Shown: positions 1-5,201 of the stretch, in pieces
Position numbering within the stretch: position 1 is the first letter of the stretch
Layout: every line of letters begins with the position of its first letter
Origin: an uncultured Candidatus Melainabacteria bacterium
Lineage (GTDB): Bacteria > Cyanobacteriota > Vampirovibrionia > Gastranaerophilales > Gastranaerophilaceae
Reading direction: 5' to 3'
Length of the DNA: 9,048 nt
Assembly: GCA_937891325.1 (NCBI GenBank)
Contig: CALAFU010000231.1
Span: 1-9,048 of the forward strand
Position numbers and translations under genes: made by a program
The notes under the pieces: generated by a model
Database searches by the model: none
Told to the model about the DNA's origin: nothing
The model's input: only the letters and a program-made list of their open reading frames with translations

Positions 1-684
1 CCACCTTTCATGTGTAATTCAGCAACAATGACAGGTACAGGACAATTGCCTAAATTTAAAGAAGATATGTACAAATGCGTTGATGAAGATTTGTACTTGA
101 TTCCAACAGCAGAAGTTCCTGTAACAAACATTTATCAAAACGAAATCTTGTCAGAAGATGACTTACCAAAATATATGACAGCTTACACTCCATGCTTTAG
201 ACGTGAAGCTGGTTCAGCTGGTAAAGATACAAGAGGTTTAATCCGTGTACACCAATTCAATAAAGTTGAAATGGTTAAATTGTGTACTCCAGAAACTTCA
301 AAAGATGAACACGAAAAATTAACAGAAGATGCTGAAGAAATGTTGAAGAAATTGAACCTTCCATTCAGAAGAGTTGCTTTATCAACAGGTGATATCGGTT
401 TCTCTGCAAACAAATGTTGGGACTTAGAAGTTTGGATGCCTTCTTATAACGCATACAAAGAAATTTCAAGCTGTTCTAACTTCTGTGATTACCAAGCAAG
501 ACGTGCAAATATTCGTTATAAAGAAAAAGCAACAGGCAAAACAAGATTTGTTCACACAATTAACGGTTCAGGTTTAGCCGTTGGTAGAACAGTTGCTGCA
601 ATTATCGAAAACTTCCAACAAGCAGACGGTACAATTATTGTTCCAGAAGTTTTAAGAAAATACACAGGATTTGATAAAATCTAA
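1..684 (+). CDS. serS: Seryl-tRNA synthetase, C-terminal part (5' end outside the window)
   Basis: This class II aminoacyl-tRNA synthetase charges tRNA-Ser with serine in the cytosol, in two steps using ATP. The frame is already open at base 1 (Pro-Pro-Phe-Met...), so the ATG at base 10 is internal. The visible 227 residues start in the catalytic domain at the TGTGQLPKF segment. They continue through the serine-recognition TAEVP motif (visible residues 36-40), class II motif 2 (FRREAGSAGKDTRGLIRVHQF), the conserved EISSCSNFCDYQARR stretch, and motif 3 (NGSGLAVGRT) near the end. Bacterial SerRS is usually about 420-430 residues. Roughly 195-200 are therefore missing, including the N-terminal coiled-coil arm that grips the long variable arm of tRNA-Ser. 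The C-terminus (VPEVLRKYTGF) is normal and complete. A long hairpin just downstream may end transcription. Nothing suggests a broken gene; it is simply cut by the window edge. Confidence 0.97.
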   Translation, partial: PPFMCNSATMTGTGQLPKFKEDMYKCVDEDLYLIPTAEVPVTNIYQNEILSEDDLPKYMTAYTPCFRREAGSAGKDTRGLIRVHQFNKVEMVKLCTPETSKDEHEKLTEDAEEMLKKLNLPFRRVALSTGDIGFSANKCWDLEVWMPSYNAYKEISSCSNFCDYQARRANIRYKEKATGKTRFVHTINGSGLAVGRTVAAIIENFQQADGTIIVPEVLRKYTGFDKI

Positions 685-713
685 TTTTTAAAACTATAAG
701 TCAATAAGGTTTT

Positions 714-780
714 AAGACGATAAGTTAATTTTGATTAAAATGATATTTTAATTCTAAAAGGCTTATCGTCTTTTTATTTA
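714..780 (+). terminator. Nested hairpin after serS, possible terminator
   Basis: An 11-bp perfect stem pairs AAGACGATAAG (714-724) with CTTATCGTCTT (762-772). The T-rich sequence TTTATTTA follows. Inside the 37-base loop lies a second perfect stem, ATTAAAAT (734-741) with ATTTTAAT (745-752) around a 3-base loop. Position 30 bases after the serS stop and the T-rich tail fit a rho-independent terminator, although the loop is long. The hairpin also looks like one copy of the AT-rich palindromic repeat family of this region, so it may be a repeat that happens to serve as a terminator. Confidence 0.5.
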
Positions 781-894
781 AGTCTATAGGTCAATAAGGG
801 GTAAGCACTTAAGTCGAATTATAATTAAAATGTCATTTTGACTATAAATGAACTTATCGTCTTATAGCCTTATAGTCTAAATGGCTTAGTTTCA

Positions 895-958
895 TGTCAT
901 GCTGAACTTGTTTCAGCATCTCTTTTTTTGAGACCCTGAAATAAATTCAGGGTGACAA
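895..958. repeat. TGTCATGCTGAA inverted-repeat element, copy 1
   Basis: The element consists of two arms in inverted orientation. The left arm starts TGTCATGCTGAA and the right arm ends TTCAGGGTGACAA. Each arm is itself a hairpin. On the left, ATGCTGAA (899-906) pairs with TTCAGCAT (912-919) around CTTGT. On the right, CCCTGAA (934-940) pairs with TTCAGGG (946-952) around a 5-base loop. Between the arms lies a T-run and GAGA. Similar short hairpin pairs are dispersed between genes in many bacterial genomes (from memory). Confidence 0.7.
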
Positions 959-979
959 AGAGAGGAATGCTAACCATAA

Positions 980-1057
980 TGTCATGCTGAACTTGTTTCA
1001 GAATCTCTTTAGTTTTCCGAGAGTGTATGAGACCCTGAAACGAGTTCAGGGTGACAA
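980..1057. repeat. TGTCATGCTGAA inverted-repeat element, copy 2
   Basis: This is a second, same-orientation copy 21 bases after copy 1. Left arm: ATGCTGAA (984-991) with TTCAGAAT (997-1004), one mismatch. Right arm: CCCTGAA (1033-1039) with TTCAGGG (1045-1051) around ACGAG. The spacer between arms is longer than in copy 1 and different in sequence (about 1011-1029), while the arms are nearly identical. Conserved arms with a diverged spacer suggest selection or recent copying of the arms. Confidence 0.7.
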
Positions 1058-1101
1058 AGCTTAAACGCTCAACCAAAATTCGTCTTAATGCCTTATAGTA
1101 A

Positions 1102-1126
1102 GGTAGGTTGGGGTTTCTACCCCAAC
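1102..1126. repeat. GTAGGT hairpin repeat, copy 1
   Basis: GTTGGGGT (1107-1114) pairs perfectly with ACCCCAAC (1119-1126) around TTCT. The stem opens just after a GTAG lead and is followed by AATAA. No T-run follows, so this is not a standard terminator. It shares its frame with copy 2 at 1213-1233, although the stem bases differ. Confidence 0.6.
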
Positions 1127-1212
1127 AATAAGTTATTTATTATAATTAAAATTTCAATTTAATAATAAATCGACTTATCCACTTAACCCTTATTGACCTA
1201 TAGTCTAAAAAA

Positions 1213-1233
1213 GTAGGTCAGGCATAGCCTGAC
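1213..1233. repeat. GTAGGT hairpin repeat, copy 2
   Basis: GTCAGGC (1217-1223) pairs perfectly with GCCTGAC (1227-1233) around ATA. It begins with GTAGGT and ends with ATAA, like the hairpin at 1102-1126. The stem bases have changed on both sides so that pairing is kept. Confidence 0.6.
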
Positions 1234-1334
1234 ATAAATAATTAAAACGTCAATTTTATTATAAATGCCTTATAGCCTTATAGGCTAACAAAATGTAAAT
1301 AATCCTTTATAAAACGACCTCACTTAAAAATATC

Positions 1335-1343
1335 TGCTATTCT
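1335..1343 (+). promoter_or_regulatory. Possible extended -10 box of the helicase gene
   Basis: TGCTATTCT has the TGn extension and matches the -10 consensus at four of six positions. It lies about 30 bases before the ATG at 1372. No convincing -35 box is seen at the usual distance. The AT-rich background makes chance matches likely, so this is only a candidate. Confidence 0.25.
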
Positions 1344-1371
1344 CTTATTAGGGATAGGAGAAGTATTAAAA

Positions 1372-3669
1372 ATGTCATACGGATTTCCATTTGAATTAGA
1401 CGATTTTCAAAAAGAAGCATGTAATATAATTAATGAAGGTAAAAGTGTTGTAGTTTGCGCGCCAACCGGTGCAGGTAAAACTGTAATTGCTCAACACGCA
1501 ATTCACAGAGCGCTTGAAGAAGGCACAAGAATTTTTTATACAACACCCTTGAAGGCTCTTTCAAATCAAAAATATAACGATTTTGGCGAAAAATATGGAT
1601 ATGACAAGGTGGGCTTGCTTACAGGTGATACTTCTATTAACCGCAATGCTCAAATTGTAATTATGACAACAGAAGTTTTCAGAAACATGCTTTATGGTAC
1701 AAACTTAGGCTCTGTTGCGGATAACTTAAAAGATGTTAAATATGTAGTTCTTGATGAAGTTCACTACATGAATGATGAGGACAGAGGCACAGTTTGGGAA
1801 GAAAGTATTATTTACTGCCCAACAAATGTGCAAATTGTAGCACTTTCTGCAACCGTTGCTAATTGCGAACAGCTTACAGCATGGATTAACTCTGTTCACC
1901 CAACTTGTGAATTGGTTAATACCGATTTCAGACCTGTTCCACTTAGGTTTTATTACTATGACAGTTCTCAACCATATAAATTATTACCGCTTCTAACACC
2001 ATCAGGAGCGCTAAATAATAAGATTAAACCTGAGCCAAGACCATTCGGTCGTAATCGCAATAAGAAAGCTCAAAGCCCTGTTAAAAACGTTGTACGTAAT
2101 TTGGCAGAACAAGACATGCTTCCTGCAATTTATTTTACTTTCTCACGTAAAAAATGCGATGAACAAATGGAAAAATGTGCTAATTTGTGCCTTGTAACAA
2201 AAGAGGAACAAGAACAAATTAAACAAATTGTAGATGAATATATTGCTGAAAATTACTATTTGGCAAAAAACAAACATATTGATTTCTTGATGTGTGGTGT
2301 TGCCTCTCACCATGCTGGTCTACTTCCTGGGTGGAAGGTGCTTGTTGAAAAATTATTCCAAAAAGGTTTGATAAAGGTTGTTTTTGCGACAGAAACTCTT
2401 GCCGCAGGGATTAACATGCCTGCTCGTTCAACTGTAATTTCTTCTATCTCAAAAAGAACAGATGCAGGTCATAGACAATTAACCGCAAGTGAATTTTTGC
2501 AAATGTCAGGACGTGCTGGCCGTAGAGGCATGGACGAAGTTGGGTATGTAACAATCGTTGGCACACCTTACCAATCACCTCAAGATGTTGCTGATTTGGT
2601 ATTATCACCAGCTAATGACCTTGAAAGCAGATTCTCACCACGTTACTCAATGGTTCTAAATTTACTTCAAAGATTTAATCTTGATGAAGCGAAACAACTT
2701 ATTCTAAAGAGCTTTGGCTATTTCTCATCAAATACAAGACTTGCACCATTGCTATTACAAAAAGAGAAAAATCAAGAAACTATTGATGAATTGAATTCGT
2801 TCAAATGCTATTGTGGCTTGACTAATGCGGATTTACTTGAATATAACAAGGTTAAAAACATGTACGTCGCAAATAGACAAACATGTAAAACTATTAGAAA
2901 ACAAGAAAAACATAAAAAACGCGGACTTGATGAAGGCTTTTTAGCCTTTGAAAAGACTACAAAAGACTTGTTACACCGTATGCAAGAATTTACATGCGAT
3001 AGATGTAAACTTTATAAGAAACATATTAAAGACATTGAAGTTCTAGAACGCTATATTGCTAAGCAACGCAAACTTGAAAAAGATATTGAGGTTCAAAAAG
3101 ATGTGTTCTGGAACAAGTTTATGAGCCATAGAGGCGCGTTAATTGACATGGGTTATATTGTTGATGATTACCCAACAGAACGCGGTGTTACAGTGTCACA
3201 AATCCGCTCTGAAAATGAATTATATTTAGCAGAAATTATATTCTCAGGTGTGCTTGAAGAGCTTACACCGGCAGAACTTGCAGCAGTAATTTGCTCTGTA
3301 ACAACAGAAGACATGCGCTTTGATAATTATGCACAAATACCTCTATCACCTAAAGTTAGAAAGACTTTGAACAAGATTAGAGACATAAGACGCAAGGTAG
3401 ACAAGGTTCAAAAGAATAATAATGTCGAAGAACCTATGTATATCAACTCTTTCTATGCCCCTTTAATTGAAATGTGGGTAAATGGTGCAGAATGGCAATC
3501 AATTATAGATGAAGTTGATATCGGAGAAGGCGATATCGTGCGTGTATTCAAGCGTACAGTCGATGTTTTAAGACAACTTTGTACAATTGATAATATTCCT
3601 GAAGCACTTGTATTTATTGCTCGTGAAGCTATTGATGGTATCTTAAAAGAGCCAATAGATGTTGATTAG
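1372..3669 (+). CDS. Ski2-like DEVH-box RNA helicase with DSHCT-type C-terminus
   Basis: This is an ATP-dependent superfamily 2 helicase, expected to unwind or remodel RNA in the cytosol during RNA processing or decay. All motifs are present in its 765 residues: Walker A APTGAGKT (30-37), Ia (TTPLKALSNQ, 58-67), Ib (TTEVFRN, 99-105), II DEVH (128-131), III SAT (159-161), IV (about 251-259), the HHAGLLPGW block (313-321), V (FATETLAAGINMPA, 338-351) and VI QMSGRAGRRG (377-386). A basic linker (about 218-243) separates the RecA domains. The region 450-600 carries Cys479/Cys481 and a CDRC pair (542-545) followed by His551. The end (about 600-760) resembles the DSHCT domain of Mtr4/Ski2 proteins. 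Cyanobacteria, chloroplasts (ISE2) and actinobacteria (HelY) have similar enzymes; the substrate cannot be read from sequence. The start is supported by TAGGAG at 1355-1360, 11 bases before the ATG. The gene stands alone between repeats and the small-gene pair. Confidence 0.93.
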   Translation: MSYGFPFELDDFQKEACNIINEGKSVVVCAPTGAGKTVIAQHAIHRALEEGTRIFYTTPLKALSNQKYNDFGEKYGYDKVGLLTGDTSINRNAQIVIMTTEVFRNMLYGTNLGSVADNLKDVKYVVLDEVHYMNDEDRGTVWEESIIYCPTNVQIVALSATVANCEQLTAWINSVHPTCELVNTDFRPVPLRFYYYDSSQPYKLLPLLTPSGALNNKIKPEPRPFGRNRNKKAQSPVKNVVRNLAEQDMLPAIYFTFSRKKCDEQMEKCANLCLVTKEEQEQIKQIVDEYIAENYYLAKNKHIDFLMCGVASHHAGLLPGWKVLVEKLFQKGLIKVVFATETLAAGINMPARSTVISSISKRTDAGHRQLTASEFLQMSGRAGRRGMDEVGYVTIVGTPYQSPQDVADLVLSPANDLESRFSPRYSMVLNLLQRFNLDEAKQLILKSFGYFSSNTRLAPLLLQKEKNQETIDELNSFKCYCGLTNADLLEYNKVKNMYVANRQTCKTIRKQEKHKKRGLDEGFLAFEKTTKDLLHRMQEFTCDRCKLYKKHIKDIEVLERYIAKQRKLEKDIEVQKDVFWNKFMSHRGALIDMGYIVDDYPTERGVTVSQIRSENELYLAEIIFSGVLEELTPAELAAVICSVTTEDMRFDNYAQIPLSPKVRKTLNKIRDIRRKVDKVQKNNNVEEPMYINSFYAPLIEMWVNGAEWQSIIDEVDIGEGDIVRVFKRTVDVLRQLCTIDNIPEALVFIAREAIDGILKEPIDVD

Positions 3670-3675
3670 TCCCAA

Positions 3676-3695
3676 TTGTAAACTTTTGTTTACAA
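3676..3695. repeat. Perfect hairpin just after the helicase stop
   Basis: TTGTAAAC (3676-3683) pairs perfectly with GTTTACAA (3688-3695) around TTTT, six bases after the helicase stop codon. No T-run follows directly; the nearest is TTTTT at about 3717-3721. It could end or stabilise the helicase transcript, or be an operator for the next gene pair. Confidence 0.4.
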
Positions 3696-3736
3696 ACATG
3701 CAACTCAACTAGCAACTTTTTAAATCCTCTGTACTT

Positions 3737-3742
3737 TATATA
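3737..3742 (+). promoter_or_regulatory. Possible -10 box of the small paralogue pair
   Basis: TATATA, followed by AGTGTG, lies about 34 bases before the ATG at 3776. No good -35 box was found 17 bases upstream. The 106-bp gap after the helicase leaves room for a separate promoter, but the box itself is a weak call in AT-rich DNA. Confidence 0.25.
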
Positions 3743-3775
3743 AGTGTGTTAGTGAAATAAAGGAATGTATCTATT

Positions 3776-4378
3776 ATGGCAATCAATCCAGTAGGAGCAA
3801 TGCAAAAAGCCGCTCAACCGCAATTTACAGGCGTGGTTGATACAGTAGTTGGCTCAAAAGCATTTGAAAAAGTTGCTGAATTTGCAGGTTCTAACTCTGC
3901 AACATTTAACGCAGCTTCATCATTAGTTATGGCAGGTGTCTTGCGTCCATTAACAATTATGGCACTACCTGCAAAAAATGAACAAGAACAAAAAAACAAA
4001 GGTAATGCAGCAGCTCACGCTATTGCATCAGCAGTAATTGGTTTCGCAATTACATCTACAGTTATGAAACCAATCTCAGCAGGTTTGAAAAAGGTAATGG
4101 GTAATACAGATAAGTATTTACCAAAATTATCTGAAAAAATGAAATCTAATCCGACATTAGAAAAGAACGTAAACAAGGTATTATCATTCGGTCCTGACAT
4201 CTTGTTAGCAGTTCCAAGAGCATTGTTAACTTCTAAATTATCAGGATATGTAAACAAAGCATTATTCGGTAAGAAAAAAGATGCAGCTCCAGCACCAGCT
4301 CAACAAGCTCCTGTAGTTGCTCAAGCTCAAGAATCACAACGTCCCGTTTTAGATAGCTTCAAAGGAGGTACAAAATAA
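3776..4378 (+). CDS. Small Ala-rich FTG-signature protein, paralogue 1
   Basis: The family is not recognised and no function can be given. The 200-residue protein has an N-terminus with no classical signal peptide and a QFTG motif at 16-19. Three hydrophobic, alanine-rich stretches follow (about 42-65, 78-100 and 136-151), separated by charged segments (NEQEQKNK, 68-75, and a lysine-rich part at 103-134). The tail (about 165-200) is basic, then Ala/Pro/Gln-rich, and looks disordered. The hydrophobic stretches could be membrane helices or amphipathic membrane-binding helices; prolines and polar residues in them leave this open. The next gene encodes a paralogue of the same plan. AAGGA at 3760-3764 is a good ribosome binding site, 11 bases before the ATG, and supports this start. 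The gene overlaps its partner by one base, so the two are surely one operon. Confidence 0.85.
   Translation: MAINPVGAMQKAAQPQFTGVVDTVVGSKAFEKVAEFAGSNSATFNAASSLVMAGVLRPLTIMALPAKNEQEQKNKGNAAAHAIASAVIGFAITSTVMKPISAGLKKVMGNTDKYLPKLSEKMKSNPTLEKNVNKVLSFGPDILLAVPRALLTSKLSGYVNKALFGKKKDAAPAPAQQAPVVAQAQESQRPVLDSFKGGTK
4361..4369 (+). promoter_or_regulatory. Perfect Shine-Dalgarno for the second paralogue
   Basis: AAAGGAGGT lies inside the last codons of the first gene (encoding the Lys-Gly-Gly part of its tail), eight bases before the ATG at 4378. Together with the TAATG stop/start overlap it fixes the start of the second gene and implies translational coupling. It is the strongest such site in the window. 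Confidence 0.85.
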
Positions 4379-4956
4379 TGAACGTATCAGCAATTAACAG
4401 TGTAGCTCCAAAAGCACAAAACGTAAAATTCACAGGTGCAATGGATAAAATGACAAATGCCGTTGCAACAGGTTTAGGAAAAGTTGGTAACACAGATGCT
4501 TTCGTAAAAGGTATGGAAAAAATCGGTGATTCTCCAAACTTAATGGCTCACTTATCAACAGCAAGTTCAGCAGTTACAACAGGTTTATATATCTACAAAA
4601 ACTTAACTGATAAAAAGAAAACTAAGAACGAACGTATCACAATGGCTATTAACCAAGCATTAACATTCGCAGTTTCAACAGCTATTACTTACACAGCAAT
4701 CGGCGCATTGAACAAAGTTTCTAAAAACATTTGCGGTAAATTCGGTGAAGCAGTAGCAAAACGTGGTTATGATGCTAAGAAAGTTGACACATTGAAAACA
4801 GGTGCTAAAGCAGCAATCGACTTAGTAGTATGTTCTTCAATCAACAGATACATCTCACCTGTAGCAGTTACTCCGGTAGCTAACAAATTAGGTGCTAAAT
4901 TAACAGATTACTTAGATAAAAAAGATGCTGCTAAAGCTGCAAAAGCTCAAGCATAA
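4378..4956 (+). CDS. Small Ala-rich FTG-signature protein, paralogue 2
   Basis: The family is not recognised. The protein is 192 residues long with a KFTG motif at 17-20, where its neighbour has QFTG at 16-19. Hydrophobic stretches lie at about 54-74, 87-111 and 143-167, separated by lysine-rich segments (TDKKKTKNER, 77-86). By eye it aligns with the first protein over the ASS-containing first stretch, the middle helix ending in a short Lys-Val (KV) motif, and the C-terminal KL...Y...KKDAA tail. This points to an old tandem duplication. It lacks the Pro/Gln-rich tail of the first protein and ends KAAKAQA. The start is fixed by the perfect Shine-Dalgarno and the one-base overlap. Strong translation signals and a strong terminator suggest high expression. 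A pair of interacting membrane-associated or envelope proteins is possible, but that is a guess. Confidence 0.85.
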   Translation: MNVSAINSVAPKAQNVKFTGAMDKMTNAVATGLGKVGNTDAFVKGMEKIGDSPNLMAHLSTASSAVTTGLYIYKNLTDKKKTKNERITMAINQALTFAVSTAITYTAIGALNKVSKNICGKFGEAVAKRGYDAKKVDTLKTGAKAAIDLVVCSSINRYISPVAVTPVANKLGAKLTDYLDKKDAAKAAKAQA

Positions 4957-4986
4957 TTCAAAATAAAAACTTTAAAGTAACTAACT

Positions 4987-5018
4987 AAAACGACTTACTC
5001 TTTTGAGTAAGTCGTTTT
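4987..5018. terminator. Strong, probably bidirectional rho-independent terminator
   Basis: AAAACGACTTACTC (4987-5000) pairs perfectly over 14 bp with GAGTAAGTCGTTTT (5005-5018) around TTTT, then GTATT follows. It lies 30 bases after the second small gene. Because the stem starts with A's and ends with T's, the minus strand has the same form. It could therefore also end the convergent transcript of the large minus-strand gene, whose stop is 184 bases away. Confidence 0.88.
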
Positions 5019-5040
5019 GTATTGCAATTTGAATTTTGTC

Positions 5041-5070
5041 CGTATTAATACGTACGTATTTTTACGTACG
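5041..5070. repeat. Nested TACG-rich palindromes between convergent genes
   Basis: CGTATTAATACG (5041-5052) is a perfect 12-bp palindrome and ATACGTACGTAT (5048-5059) another. CGTACGTA (5051-5058) also pairs perfectly with TACGTACG (5063-5070) around TTTT. CG and TACG words are rare elsewhere in this AT-rich window. There is no T-run, so this is not an ordinary terminator. A protein binding site or a back-up RNA hairpin are both possible. The rest of the gap up to 5201 shows nothing recognisable. Confidence 0.55.
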
Positions 5071-5201
5071 CGTATAAACTACAAAACTCTGAAATTATCT
5101 GTTATGTCCAAATTATAGACGCTGAAATCCTGTTCCGACAGTAATAATCTTTAATCCCAGAATTGCACGATGTTAAAAAGCTCTTAATTGTTAAATTTGC
5201 A

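Larger units (their letters stand above)
781..1206. repeat. 426-bp segment bounded by 25-bp inverted repeats
   Basis: Bases 781-805 (AGTCTATAGGTCAATAAGG..., running on to GTAAG) match the reverse complement of 1182-1206 at 23 of 25 positions. With weaker matches the pairing extends to 777-805 against 1182-1210 (26 of 29). The interior holds the duplicated TGTCATGCTGAA element and a GTAGGT hairpin but no transposase. No clear target-site duplication is visible. It may be one composite non-autonomous element or an AT-rich repeat split by later insertions. Confidence 0.5.
694..1290. repeat. Four related AT-rich palindromic units (MITE-like)
   Basis: Four copies are recognisable at about 694-780, 784-880, 1137-1206 and 1234-1290. 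The last three share a core of the form AATTAAAA-nnn-CA-nTTT...ATAAAT...CTTAT. The 39-base cores at 819-857 and 1140-1178 differ at about 7 positions by eye. The unit ends carry variants of CTATAGGTCAATAAGG or CCTTATAG-TCTAA. The 694-709 segment matches 784-799 at 15 of 16 positions in direct orientation, and the same word recurs inverted at 1188-1203. The first unit reads like an inverted copy of the second. No open reading frame is inside, so these would be non-autonomous or purely structural repeats. Confidence 0.65.
685..1371. other. Gene-free 687-bp region filled with palindromic repeats
   Basis: No credible coding sequence is present on either strand and no tRNA- or rRNA-like fold was recognised. 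The space is occupied by several repeat families, listed separately: AT-rich imperfect palindromes (four related copies), a duplicated TGTCATGCTGAA element, and two short hairpins opening with GTAGGT. They abut with little unique sequence between them. The last roughly 80 bases before 1372 should hold the promoter and ribosome binding site of the helicase gene. Confidence 0.8.

Noticed and set aside
183..413. Minus-strand open frame of 76 codons inside serS
   Set aside because: It lies opposite strongly conserved SerRS motifs and resembles no known protein; it is an antisense shadow.
895..1057. Riboswitch or small RNA gene
   Set aside because: The two copies are simple paired hairpins without a known aptamer core, and they lie far from the next start codon (over 300 bases).
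694..1290. Possible CRISPR array in the repeat-rich region
   Set aside because: The repeats differ in sequence, length, orientation and spacing, come from several families, and no cas gene is nearby.
3676..3695. Classic rho-independent terminator of the helicase gene
   Set aside because: The stem is AT-rich and no T-run follows directly, so it is listed only as a hairpin.
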